In this document: positions 21,043 through 30,647 of the stretch, piece after piece
Layout of the letters: each line of letters begins with the position of its first letter
Numbering within the stretch: position 1 is the stretch's first letter
Assembly (NCBI GenBank): GCA_002402195.1
Contig: NVVL01000045.1
Coordinates: 1-53,789, forward strand
Direction of reading: 5' to 3'
DNA: 53,789 bases
DNA from: Rickettsiales bacterium
GTDB taxonomy: Bacteria; Pseudomonadota; Alphaproteobacteria; Rickettsiales; Rickettsiaceae
The notes under the pieces: generated by a model
The model's input: the letters and a program-made list of their open reading frames with translations, nothing else
The model's database searches: none
What the model was told of the DNA's origin: nothing
Program-made: the position numbers and the translations under genes

Positions 21043-21867
21043 GTGATGAATATAGTTAAAGTTGAAGACATTTCGATAGCGAATAATCTCCCATTTGCTT
21101 TGGTCGCTGGGCCGTGCCAAATTGAAACCCTTGACCATGCATTATTCATGGCAGAGAGCATCAAGAAAATCACTGACAAGCTAGGCATTCCGTTCATATA
21201 TAAATCTTCTTTTGACAAGGCCAACAGAACTTCTGCAGCCGCGCATCGTGGCGCTGGGATTGATGATGGTTTAGAGATTCTTGCAAAAGTAAAATCCCAA
21301 ATAGGCTGCGCAATCTTGACTGATGTGCACACAGAAACCCAGTGCGCCCCTGTTGCAGAAGTGGTTGACGTGCTTCAGATACCAGCTTTTTTATGCCGGC
21401 AAACAGATTTGCTCAAAGCAGCTGCTGAGACTGGCAAGGTTGTTAAGGTGAAGAAAGGTCAGTTCCTGGCTCCTTGGGATATGAAGAATGTGTATGAAAA
21501 ACTCGTCTCATTCAATGCAAAGGGCATTATCCTGACAGATCGCGGAACTTCTTTTGGCTATAATACATTAGTTTCCGACATGCGAGGGCTGCCCGTGATG
21601 GCAGAGACTGGAGCGCCGGTATTTTTTGACGCAACACATTCCGTGCAACAGCCCGGGGGGATTGGAGCATCTAGCGGTGGGCAGAGGCAATATGTCGAGC
21701 TACTAGCCAGATGTGCGATATCTGCAGGCGTTGCGGGGCTTTTCATTGAGACTCACCAAGATCCAGACAATGCCCCAAGCGATGGCCCATGCATGCTGCG
21801 TTTGGACTCTTTAGAAGGCACACTTAGCAGATTGCAAAGATTTGACGAACTACGGAAATCAATGTAG
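21043..21867 (+). CDS. kdsA: 3-deoxy-8-phosphooctulonate (KDO-8-P) synthase
   Basis: [58 protein letters not shown]. Confidence 0.95.
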   Translation: MMNIVKVEDISIANNLPFALVAGPCQIETLDHALFMAESIKKITDKLGIPFIYKSSFDKANRTSAAAHRGAGIDDGLEILAKVKSQIGCAILTDVHTETQCAPVAEVVDVLQIPAFLCRQTDLLKAAAETGKVVKVKKGQFLAPWDMKNVYEKLVSFNAKGIILTDRGTSFGYNTLVSDMRGLPVMAETGAPVFFDATHSVQQPGGIGASSGGQRQYVELLARCAISAGVAGLFIETHQDPDNAPSDGPCMLRLDSLEGTLSRLQRFDELRKSM

Positions 21868-21872
21868 TTTAT

Positions 21873-22022
21873 CCCTGGGAGGGGATTTCTAGTTGAGTTT
21901 GCCCCTGGGAGGATGTCTAGTTAAGTTTGGTTATTGTTGTTTTGGTTTTGATTAACGCATGCGTTTAGTAGCCTGTTCATGTGTTAGTAGTCTGCTCGTG
22001 TGGTTAGTGGTATGTTGTTTTG
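21873..22022. repeat. Two short degenerate tandem repeat arrays
   Basis: ccctgggaggggatttctagttgagtttgc / ccctgggaggatgtctagttaagtttgg (x2), then tttagtagcctgttcatgtg / ttagtagtctgctcgtgtgg / ttagtggtatgttgttttgg (x3), separated by the 12-bp palindrome aacgcatgcgtt. Confidence 0.6.
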
Positions 22023-22188
22023 GAGATTACGCTTCTTGCAAAGGTAAGTTATATTTTGCCACCTAGATTTACAAATCTTGACATTTTCTTGTTAATAATA
22101 AAGATATACTGCGAAATAAACCTTGCAATCTCTGGGAGGTTGCTCTATTTTAAGTTTTAGAATTTATATTAACCAATAGATTAAGAGT

Positions 22189-25032
22189 ATGTTTCTAGGT
22201 TTTGGTATTGATGCGATTATTGTAGTTGGTTTTTTGATTGCAACCCTGGTAGTTGGGCTTGGTCACGGGAGGAGTATAACAACAATTAAAGGTTATGCCC
22301 TGGGTGGCAGAAACTTTTCAACAGGCGCCCTGGTTGCTACGCTCGTTGCGACTTGGATTGGTGGGTCAGGTTTTACTATTAATTTATCTAAAACTTATTC
22401 AAGTGGGTTCCTCTATATAGTTCCTTCTTTTGGAATGACTTTATCTTTCCTAATTATGGCATATTTGTTTGTACCCAGAATGGGAGAATTTTTGGGTGTG
22501 ACATCAATAGCAGAAGCTATGGGTGACTTATACGGCAAACATATCAGAATTATTACAGCGGTTACTGGGGTAATGTCTGAAGCAGGATTTGTTGCAGTTC
22601 AGTTTAAAGTTTTTGGTAATCTTGCAAGTTATTTTTTAGATTTATCTCCGATGACGGGGATTGTAGCAGCAGCAGCAATAATTACTACATACTCTGCTTT
22701 TGGTGGGATAAGGGCAGTTACATTTACTGATATATTACAACTTTTTACATTTGGTTTTGCCATTCCTATCATTGGTGTAATGGTTTGGAACCATGCTTAT
22801 TATGATGGGGTTTCCTTAGCAAATTCAATACAAGATAATAGATTTAGTCTTGAATTTATTCTTAGCAAACAAAATCCAGACCTTGGTTCCATGATTGCGT
22901 TAATGTGTTATTTTGCTCTTCCAGGATTAAAACCAGCTATTTTTCAGAGAATTAGCATGGGAAGCTCGGTTAAGCAAGTGCAAAAAGCGTTTATAATTTC
23001 TGCTGTTATAGTAATGTTTATTACATTTGCTTCCCAATGGATTCCATTCCTGCTTTTCAACATTGACTCGACGCTAGAGCCCAGCGAATTATTGAGCTAC
23101 ATGATAGAAAACTACACATATATTGGCTTCAAAGGCTTGGTTATCGCTGGGATAATCGCTATGACGATGTCCACAGCGGATTCCAATATCAACTCTTCCG
23201 CGGTGTTATTTGCGAATGATATCTGCAAGCCTTTAAATGTAGGTCAAAACAGGGAGCTGCTGATTTCTAAGCTTTTCTCAATCGCGCTTGGAATAGGTGG
23301 GATTGTTCTTGCGGTATCTACAAAAGATCTGCTGGATGTTGTGCTCACTGCGAATAGTTTTTATATGCCAGTTGTGACCGTTCCTGTGATGCTGACTATT
23401 TTGGGCTTCAGGAGCAGTACGAAATCTGTGTTAATCGGCATGGGGGCTGGGTTTGGAACGGTTGTGATCTGGAGATTACTCTCAATCCAGGCGGACTGTA
23501 TCGCATTTTCTATGCTCGTGAATCTTATTTTCCTTATCGGAAGCCATTACGTGCTTAAACAAAAAGGAGGCTGGGTTGGAATTAAGGGCCAAGCTGCTTT
23601 GGATGCTTTGAGAGAAGAAAAAATGGAAGAGCAACAAAAGCGCGCCCAAAAATTAGCAGATGATAAAGGCTTCGTGGATGCTTGCCAAAAACATTGTCCT
23701 AAAGATGAAATGTCTTTTGTGGGGCTTGGCATATATTTAATTATATATACGATGACCACCATATATTCCACAACGGAAGCCTTGAAACATAGCAATCAGA
23801 TGATACTGATCATTTACCAAATCATGATGGTGAGCGGTGTTGTTTTGGCTATGTATCCCATCTGGCCACGCGGGGTTGCAAGAAAAACCCGAGAAACCAT
23901 AGCGCAAGTTTTATGGCCAATGATCATAGCCTACATGCTGGTAATGTTTAACTTATTTTTTGTGATGGTAAGTAATTTCAGCCCGCTACAATTTGCTGTA
24001 TTCACCTTAAATCTGGTGATTGTGGTGGTGCTCCTTGGCTGGCGTATTGGTGGTATTGCCATTGTTTTTGGCTCTTTATTCGCGATGCCATTATATAAAG
24101 AATATGGAGCTGAGACCAATTTCGATGTCGCTATTGGCTCACCTGCATTTGTTTTGATCTACATACTCCTTCTTGTCGGCGCTACGATCGTTCTTTTCCT
24201 AAAGCCAAAACAAGAAAAGCTAGAACAAACGGAAGAAAAAGTAGGCGTTTTATCGGGTGAAGTCACCAGTTTGGATAATAAAGTAGTGGGTTTGAACGAG
24301 AAGGTTGTTCATTATAGCGAGCGCACATCTGATCAAGCCAAGGAGATTGAACGTCTTGGGGCGACTGCTCAGAAGATTCTCAACAACGTGAATCATGAGC
24401 TGCGCCTGCCCGTTGGAAATGTGATGAATTTTGCTGAGATGATGCGCGATGGGCTTGGCAAATTCTCAGATAAGCAGCTAAAAATGATTTCTGAGGAGGT
24501 GTATGAGAATTCCAACCGTCTCTCCACAATGATCTTAAACATGCTGGATCTTGCTACATTGAACGCAAAAAAGATCGAGCTGAAAAAAGTGAAAACTAAT
24601 TTCAGCGAGCTGGTTCAAGAAAGAGTGGAGTCCTGCCGCAAGATTTATGTAGGTGACAAACCGTTAGAATTCAAGCTAAATATCGAGCCAAATGTGATGG
24701 CCGTGATTGATGCTAATTATATTCGTCAAACGATAGATAATTTGGTGATTAATGCGATCAGTTTCAGTGATAAGGGAGTCATCATCATCGATGTTGTAAA
24801 GCAAGATGGTTTTGCTAGCTTCACTATTCAAGATCAAGGGCTTGGAATTCCTAAAAACGAGATTTACGATATATTCACCCCGTTCAAAATGGGCTCCAAT
24901 ACAGAGTCCAAAGCAGAAGGACGCGGCGTCGGGCTTGCACTCTGCAAAGCCGCAGTAAGTGCCCATGGCGGTGAAGTCACCGCAGAAAGCAACGGCAAAG
25001 GCGCTATGTTTGAGGTGATGCTACCGCTTTAG
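22189..25032 (+). CDS. Sodium:solute symporter (SSS/PutP-like) fused to a sensor histidine kinase
   Basis: N-terminal SSS domain (YALGGRNFSTGALVATLVATWIGGSGF; GIIAMTMSTADSNINSSAVLFANDI). C-terminal HisKA (NNVNHELRLPVGNVMNFAEMM), N box (IDNLVINAISFSD), G boxes (DQGLGIPKNEI, GRGVGLALCKAAV). Confidence 0.9.
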   Translation: MFLGFGIDAIIVVGFLIATLVVGLGHGRSITTIKGYALGGRNFSTGALVATLVATWIGGSGFTINLSKTYSSGFLYIVPSFGMTLSFLIMAYLFVPRMGEFLGVTSIAEAMGDLYGKHIRIITAVTGVMSEAGFVAVQFKVFGNLASYFLDLSPMTGIVAAAAIITTYSAFGGIRAVTFTDILQLFTFGFAIPIIGVMVWNHAYYDGVSLANSIQDNRFSLEFILSKQNPDLGSMIALMCYFALPGLKPAIFQRISMGSSVKQVQKAFIISAVIVMFITFASQWIPFLLFNIDSTLEPSELLSYMIENYTYIGFKGLVIAGIIAMTMSTADSNINSSAVLFANDICKPLNVGQNRELLISKLFSIALGIGGIVLAVSTKDLLDVVLTANSFYMPVVTVPVMLTILGFRSSTKSVLIGMGAGFGTVVIWRLLSIQADCIAFSMLVNLIFLIGSHYVLKQKGGWVGIKGQAALDALREEKMEEQQKRAQKLADDKGFVDACQKHCPKDEMSFVGLGIYLIIYTMTTIYSTTEALKHSNQMILIIYQIMMVSGVVLAMYPIWPRGVARKTRETIAQVLWPMIIAYMLVMFNLFFVMVSNFSPLQFAVFTLNLVIVVVLLGWRIGGIAIVFGSLFAMPLYKEYGAETNFDVAIGSPAFVLIYILLLVGATIVLFLKPKQEKLEQTEEKVGVLSGEVTSLDNKVVGLNEKVVHYSERTSDQAKEIERLGATAQKILNNVNHELRLPVGNVMNFAEMMRDGLGKFSDKQLKMISEEVYENSNRLSTMILNMLDLATLNAKKIELKKVKTNFSELVQERVESCRKIYVGDKPLEFKLNIEPNVMAVIDANYIRQTIDNLVINAISFSDKGVIIIDVVKQDGFASFTIQDQGLGIPKNEIYDIFTPFKMGSNTESKAEGRGVGLALCKAAVSAHGGEVTAESNGKGAMFEVMLPL

Positions 25033-25540
25033 TTTTCCCGCCCGGGGCAGCGGGGGGTGAGGCTTTAGTATTGGCGAGCGATACTGCTCTTTTACTGTTT
25101 GCTGGCTGGGCTGCCGCCTTGAGTTTTTTTGATAGATGGCCATTTCTCTGATTTCCAGGGAGGTGGCCATTTTACTAGTTTTTTCGTTGCTAAAGGAGAG
25201 TATGGGGGGAGAAATAATTCCAGAGGAGTAGCTCCAATTGCTAGGGGTGGCATTGAGTTTTTTTTTGAGTATGCCCCTTACTGTCAAATATGAGAGGTTG
25301 CCCAGCATGTGTGCATTTTTCAGAAGCAACGTATGCACTCCGGAAGTATCGGTATTTTCGAGGAGCAGAGTAGGTTTTATGGGCAGGGTGTGTAGGTGTA
25401 GAAATCCCATATTGCAGCCTTGTTTGCGCGGTCAACTCTGCCTACGAATTCTGCCCAGAAAAGCCAGAACTGGGTCTTGTAAAGCCAGAAATCTGCCTGG
25501 CAAAGTTTAGAGACAAGAGCCCGCCCCGCTTCCGTCCCGC

Positions 25541-25600
25541 CTGCACCAGTTTTGACTGCACCAGTTTTGACTGCACCAGCTTTGGCTGCACCAGCCTTCT
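25541..25600. repeat. 15-bp tandem repeat, 4 units
   Basis: ctgcaccagttttga x2, then ctgcaccagctttgg, then ctgcaccagccttct. Lies 3 nt beyond the stop of the minus-strand sulfatase gene. Confidence 0.95.
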
Positions 25601-25603
25601 AAA

Positions 25604-27349
25604 TTAAAAATCTAGCTGTTTTACGGTGAGGCTCTTGTAGCTCTCAAGCAGCATGTCTTTCTCAGATGCACAGCTGCTCATTTGCCCTTTGCATTTCTTC
25701 CGAACCAGCGAGCTTGCTTTATAAAAATCATTACTATTAACTTTGGCCATATCCAGCACTAAACTCGGAATAAACGAAATATCCAGAGACGGGTATTTTT
25801 CCCTGCTTGCTATCTTAAAATTTGCATTTATATTATAGAATGTTTTGTAGTAATCTTTAATTTCGCGCTTGAATCTCAGATGCGTTGAGTGCCCTTCAAA
25901 AGATGGCATATGATCTCCAAAATTAACAATTATCGTCTTTTTCTTTCGCTTCATCAATTTTTCAATCAAGGCGCTTTGGTCAACACTTGTTCTATTTAGG
26001 CGCGAGACGTAATCATTCAGCTTGGAACAAAGTCCGTCATGCATCACGCGACTGCAGCCGATAGTGTCTGGGAAAAAGCCAGAATGAGGGCCGTGATTCA
26101 GCATTGTTGAGGCGTAAATATATTTAGGCTTGCCGGGGTTGCGATCAAGCGCATCTATAATCATATCACCGATCATGGTGTCTGGAATATTCCCCCAGCT
26201 TTTTGGCTTAAAGCCAAACTCATATATATCGCTAATCTCATGGGCGCCCAACTTTGTGTAAGCATCAAAGGCAAGGGAGAAATTCTTGTCCACCGGATAC
26301 ACCACCTCCACCCTATAACCAATCGATCTCAAATGCGACATTATGGAATTATTAGTAGCAGGAACAAGCGTAATAAACGGCATATAGCTGGGCCCTGAGA
26401 AGGATTTATGCGGCACTCCTGTGTTGATTTCATACTCACTAATCCACGAGCTCCCACCGAAAGTATTCACATTCAATATGCCGCTATATTTAGTATTTTT
26501 AGTGTCTTTGAAAAAGGAAAAATCAAACTTCTCTGCGAAATCATAATCCAGCTTGGTTGGGTCGAACACCGACTCGTTTAGGATAACCACAATATCCGGC
26601 ATTTCAGATAGCTTATCGCTACGCGCAAAATTATTCTTCTTCACCTCGTCCAGAATCAAAGCCTCATCCACTTCCCCATGATTTGGGGTAATGTAAACAT
26701 CCTGCAGCGTGAATAAAACATCAGCAAATGGGCCATATGTGCGGCGTTGATAGTCTTTTTGAGTAGATTTCATCGACTCAATCGCCGAGTGAACATATGA
26801 TTTTTTATCTATCGCAAGATCAAACATTTTCAAACTAATAAGCGCCGCCAAAGCAAAAGAGATCAGACGAAATATATAATAATGCTTATTTCCCAGCTCT
26901 TTTTTCTTCAGCAAAGTATCTGACCTGTTCCACATCAACATGAAATTAATCAAAAGCAGGAAGAATATCAGGTAAATTTCTTTAGTCGAATATTCATAAA
27001 TCACCCGAAGCAGGCCGTGATTTATCAATAATTTGAGCATAAAAACATCAGCAGCCAGGAGCTCCTGCATAAAAAATTGCCATTTTATGAGCTTCACATA
27101 ATCAAATAAAACAGCCAGCAATAATGTTAGAAAACAGGAAAGCAGCACTCTGTTGGTGATCAAAACAATCATTCCAAGCACACAAAATGCAATGACGATA
27201 TTGGCAAGCAATAATGAACTGTCAAACTTTGTCGCCATCCCAAGGAACGCCACGAGCCCCGCAAGCCAAGTCGTGAGAGAAAAATATAACTCCTTTAAAG
27301 AAAGTCGATATCCTACAATAGTACTAAATAATTTGAATATTTTGCTCAT
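25604..27349 (-). CDS. LTA-synthase-like sulfatase / phosphoglycerol transferase family membrane protein
   Basis: N-terminal multi-TM region; sulfatase-fold motifs DIVVILNESVFDPTKL, NTFGGSSWISEYEINTGVP, TMLNHGPHSGFF, VNFGDHMPSFEGH. Confidence 0.82.
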   Translation of the reverse strand: MSKIFKLFSTIVGYRLSLKELYFSLTTWLAGLVAFLGMATKFDSSLLLANIVIAFCVLGMIVLITNRVLLSCFLTLLLAVLFDYVKLIKWQFFMQELLAADVFMLKLLINHGLLRVIYEYSTKEIYLIFFLLLINFMLMWNRSDTLLKKKELGNKHYYIFRLISFALAALISLKMFDLAIDKKSYVHSAIESMKSTQKDYQRRTYGPFADVLFTLQDVYITPNHGEVDEALILDEVKKNNFARSDKLSEMPDIVVILNESVFDPTKLDYDFAEKFDFSFFKDTKNTKYSGILNVNTFGGSSWISEYEINTGVPHKSFSGPSYMPFITLVPATNNSIMSHLRSIGYRVEVVYPVDKNFSLAFDAYTKLGAHEISDIYEFGFKPKSWGNIPDTMIGDMIIDALDRNPGKPKYIYASTMLNHGPHSGFFPDTIGCSRVMHDGLCSKLNDYVSRLNRTSVDQSALIEKLMKRKKKTIIVNFGDHMPSFEGHSTHLRFKREIKDYYKTFYNINANFKIASREKYPSLDISFIPSLVLDMAKVNSNDFYKASSLVRKKCKGQMSSCASEKDMLLESYKSLTVKQLDF

Positions 27350-27490
27350 CCCTTCGCCATTAGGTATTTTAAATTAATCATTAATGCTCTTAAGCAATGC
27401 TCTTAAGCCAATATTAGCAATACTCCAAGAGACTATAGATAAGATATAGTAATTTTCTCGCAAATCAATGTTTTTTTTCCAGTGCCCCGC

Positions 27491-27595
27491 GTTAGAAGCC
27501 TGCCCTGCACCCTACGCCCTGCGTAGCACCTGCCCCGCGCCCGTGCAGCGTTTTTAATTACGCCACCTCAGGATGGCTACGCACGTAGCTCCTTA
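27491..27595. repeat. Degenerate copy of the dispersed palindromic element with a C-rich core
   Basis: Right half cctcaggatggctacgcacgtagctcctta (~27566-27595) resembles the right halves of other copies; ttagaagcctgccctgcac (27492 on) resembles a left half. Confidence 0.4.
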
Positions 27596-27680
27596 TTGTA
27601 TGCTTTATTTCCCTTGTATTCCCGCGTGCGCGCAACTCCCGCTATGAAACAGGAGTTTTTTTCGGCAGTGATTTGCTGCG

Positions 27681-28109
27681 CTAATCACGCACCACCAGGA
27701 CAGAAATGGAAGAGTGACGAACGATCTTCGAAGCATTCGGACCCAGCATGTAGTTCTTTAGCTGCGGTCTGACAGCGGATAAAATTATCAAATCCGCATT
27801 TACTTTTTCGGAATAGTTGATCACTTCATCATAAATTGCGCCGCGTCCTATATAGATTTTCACCTCGACTTCCTCCGGCACAAACTTCTTAACCATATCA
27901 TCAAAAAGTTTATTGTATTTTTCTTTCTGATCTCTCACCCAGTGGCGAGGTAAATAATCCTCAATCACCTTCATGCCGAAATCAGGCATTATGTGCACCA
28001 AATGAATCTTGGCACCAAAAGCATTGACGAAATTTAAAGCCGGCGGAAAAACAGCTTTAATAGATTGCTTATCTGACAAATCAACTGGAATTACTATACT
28101 CTTAAACAT
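27681..28109 (-). CDS. Universal stress protein (UspA family)
   Basis: MFKSIVIPVDLSD start; C-terminal DLIILSAVRPQLKNYMLGPNASKIVRHSSISVLVVRD. ATG at 28109 preferred over 28172. Confidence 0.85.
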   Translation of the reverse strand: MFKSIVIPVDLSDKQSIKAVFPPALNFVNAFGAKIHLVHIMPDFGMKVIEDYLPRHWVRDQKEKYNKLFDDMVKKFVPEEVEVKIYIGRGAIYDEVINYSEKVNADLIILSAVRPQLKNYMLGPNASKIVRHSSISVLVVRD

Positions 28110-28140
28110 AACTAAACTATCTATATTATTTTTTATTATA

Positions 28141-29064
28141 TCAATTTTTAAATTTGGGTAGAACAAACTCACTCATAAAATGCGAATCCTTTAAATCATA
28201 AAGCACAGGATTGGTCGCTTTGAATTTAGAAACTTCTTTCTTAAAACGCTCAAGAAAATTTGCTACTATCTTCTCGTCAACCGACTTGCCGACTACAAAA
28301 ATAGTGGAAACAGCAACGCTTTCATGACTCTCATTAATGTTAGGATAAACACCAGATTCCAGCACGACTTTGCGAAAACCAGGATTGTTTCTTAACAGTA
28401 AATCTATCTTATCACTCTCAATCGTAATGAAATTAGACCGACATGTATGAGCGATATAATTCACCAGCGAACTTGGATGACCCGTCATAATCATGATCGC
28501 ATCAATAGCACCGCCGCAGAATTTCTTGGCGTAATCCTCATATGCAAGCTCAATATCAATCGGTGGATTTTTAAAATCATAATAAGAATCCAAAGCTTTA
28601 TAAATCACCGAACTATCAGATTTTGGCGGACCATTTGAAAGCCGCATCCCAGCTAAATCAGCGAAACGCTTTACATCCGCGCCGTCTCTCACTATCACAG
28701 TAAAATACTCATCATGCAAACGAAGCAATTGACGCATATCTTTAAACGGTTTGGAAGTAACAAAATACCCCTTCCCGCTATATGATTGCAGGGCTAGATT
28801 AGATAATGTAAACGCAAAATCGATCTTCTCTCTGTGAAGCAACCAAAGCGCTTCCCTGGAGTCTGATGTTGGAACCAGCTCGCATTTCACACCCTCATTA
28901 GACTCAGATATATAACGACATATCTGCGAACCCATACTATGATACCCTTCTACCAAGCTCCCAACTCCTATTCTCACAATCTTTTGCCCAGCAACAGCGC
29001 TGTGCAATGGAGCAATAGTAATCGATAACAGTAAAATAATAATAGTACGAAGCATTTGCATCAC
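28141..29064 (-). CDS. TAXI-family TRAP transporter solute-binding protein
   Basis: Signal peptide, then VRIGVGSLVEGYHSMGSQICRYISE, the TAXI/31-kDa immunogenic protein N-terminal pattern. Confidence 0.82.
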   Translation of the reverse strand: MMQMLRTIIILLLSITIAPLHSAVAGQKIVRIGVGSLVEGYHSMGSQICRYISESNEGVKCELVPTSDSREALWLLHREKIDFAFTLSNLALQSYSGKGYFVTSKPFKDMRQLLRLHDEYFTVIVRDGADVKRFADLAGMRLSNGPPKSDSSVIYKALDSYYDFKNPPIDIELAYEDYAKKFCGGAIDAIMIMTGHPSSLVNYIAHTCRSNFITIESDKIDLLLRNNPGFRKVVLESGVYPNINESHESVAVSTIFVVGKSVDEKIVANFLERFKKEVSKFKATNPVLYDLKDSHFMSEFVLPKFKN

Positions 29065-30279
29065 CTAAACCTGATCTGAATTATACATGTCTCTGTCCAG
29101 AGTACCCTCTGTACTATCTATTACCAAGGTAATTGTAGCATCGCCAGTAATATTAATAGTTGTACTCAGCAAATCTAACACTCTGTCCACACCAACCAGC
29201 AAAGCAACCCCTTCAATAGGCAGCCCAACAGAAGTGAGCATTATAGGTAGCATGATGATAAATGAACCAGGTATCCCAGCTCCACCAATAGAACCTACAG
29301 TTCCAACCAAGATAATTACCATATAGTCACTAAGCGCTAATTCCACGCCCAGAATCTGAGCAAAGAACATAGCAGACAAACCAAGCTTAATCGCAAGACC
29401 ATCCATATTAATGGCCGCCCCAAGAGGCAATACAAACGACGTGCTAGACTCCGAAACCCCAAGCTTATGACGGCAAACCTGCATGGTAGTTGCCAAACTC
29501 GCCTTGCTGCTTCCCGTGGAAATCGCGATCATTTGATATTCTATACTTTTTTTGTAAAACGGAATTGGCGACAAGCGACAAAACACCACTATAAATAATC
29601 CGAAAATCAAATATTGTAATATATAAGCAACCACAATCGCGCCAACAAGCTTCCCAAGACTGAACATTATGTCAAGCCCCTGCGTGCCCACAACCCAAGC
29701 AGTCAAAGCAAATGCGGCATAAGGAGAAAGCTCCACCACAATAGAGATCATCTTCAAAACTAATTTTGCGGCTGAGTGAATAAAATCACGCACAGGATCA
29801 AGCGGGGTTCCCATGCTGTTAATGATCATTCCTGTGAAGATAGAAAAGAACACTACTTGCAAGATATTTGAGTCAGCAAAAGCAACAAACACGTTGCTTG
29901 GAATAATCTCAATCAAGAAATTTAATATATCAAAACCATTTTCTTTAAAATTACTCGGAGCAGCGGTTCCAAGATCCAGCACCACACCTTCACCAGGCTT
30001 CATTATATGTGCCACACCAAGCCCGAAAATTACCGCAAAACATGTAGTACCAAAATATGCCAACACAGATTTTTTAGCCACGCGCCCCACCGAATTCGGA
30101 TCCCGCATGCCAGTAATACCTGACACCAAGCTGAAAAACAGCAGAGGAACAATCACCATTGTAATCATCCGCATGAAAATATCGCCTATAGGCTTTACTA
30201 TGTCCACATGCTCAGGTAAATATACCCCAAAAACTAGACCGAGAATTAAACCAATAAACACCTTATGCCATAACGCCAT
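29065..30279 (-). CDS. Dicarboxylate/amino acid:cation symporter (DAACS family)
   Basis: VIVPLLFFSLVSGITGM, ISTGSSKASLATTMQV, SFVLPLGAAINMDG, GIPGSFIIM, VDRVLDLLSTTINITGDA. Confidence 0.92.
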   Translation of the reverse strand: MALWHKVFIGLILGLVFGVYLPEHVDIVKPIGDIFMRMITMVIVPLLFFSLVSGITGMRDPNSVGRVAKKSVLAYFGTTCFAVIFGLGVAHIMKPGEGVVLDLGTAAPSNFKENGFDILNFLIEIIPSNVFVAFADSNILQVVFFSIFTGMIINSMGTPLDPVRDFIHSAAKLVLKMISIVVELSPYAAFALTAWVVGTQGLDIMFSLGKLVGAIVVAYILQYLIFGLFIVVFCRLSPIPFYKKSIEYQMIAISTGSSKASLATTMQVCRHKLGVSESSTSFVLPLGAAINMDGLAIKLGLSAMFFAQILGVELALSDYMVIILVGTVGSIGGAGIPGSFIIMLPIMLTSVGLPIEGVALLVGVDRVLDLLSTTINITGDATITLVIDSTEGTLDRDMYNSDQV

Positions 30280-30326
30280 AAAAAAACCTTATAAAATTGA
30301 CTTAAACACTTGTAGTGCTACGCTTG

Positions 30327-30647
30327 CTATTTGCCATCTATCCAATTAAGATATTCAGGTAAACCAGCCGCAACATCAAGCATAATTATTTGAGGCAACT
30401 GATAATTATGCTTACTCAAGATTGATTCCTCAATAGCTTGGTAACTATCAGAGCGTGCCTTGATCAGCAAACGGAACTCCTTTTGCCTCTCATTTTTTGC
30501 TTCATACACAAAGAAACTCTCGACCCTATCCATCTGCACGCAAGCAGCAAGCTTATTCTCAGTTAGCGTCTTAGCAATTAAAATTGCAGTTTCTTCGCAA
30601 TCTGTCGTAGTAAGAATAACACAATATTTCGCACTACCCAAAATCAA
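30327..30647 (-). CDS. cutA: CutA-like divalent cation tolerance protein
   Basis: [22 protein letters not shown] and [24 protein letters not shown]. Confidence 0.9.
   Translation of the reverse strand: MILGSAKYCVILTTTDCEETAILIAKTLTENKLAACVQMDRVESFFVYEAKNERQKEFRLLIKARSDSYQAIEESILSKHNYQLPQIIMLDVAAGLPEYLNWIDGK

Noticed and set aside
25021-25410. 129-aa ORF (minus) and overlapping 90-aa ORF (plus, 25238-25510) in the convergent intergenic region
   Set aside because: Biased composition, no motif, mutually overlapping and interleaved with repeats; more likely non-coding or decayed DNA.
25541-25600. Possible CRISPR-like array
   Set aside because: 15-bp units are directly adjacent with no spacers; a simple tandem repeat. 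No cas genes in the window.
27634-27662. Plus-strand intrinsic terminator (aactcc ... ggagttttttt)
   Set aside because: Short 6-bp stem with 12-nt loop, and no plus-strand gene upstream to terminate; genes on both sides are minus-strand.
29813-30349. 178-aa antisense ORF opposite the DAACS symporter gene
   Set aside because: Shadow of a highly conserved membrane protein; no recognisable motif.
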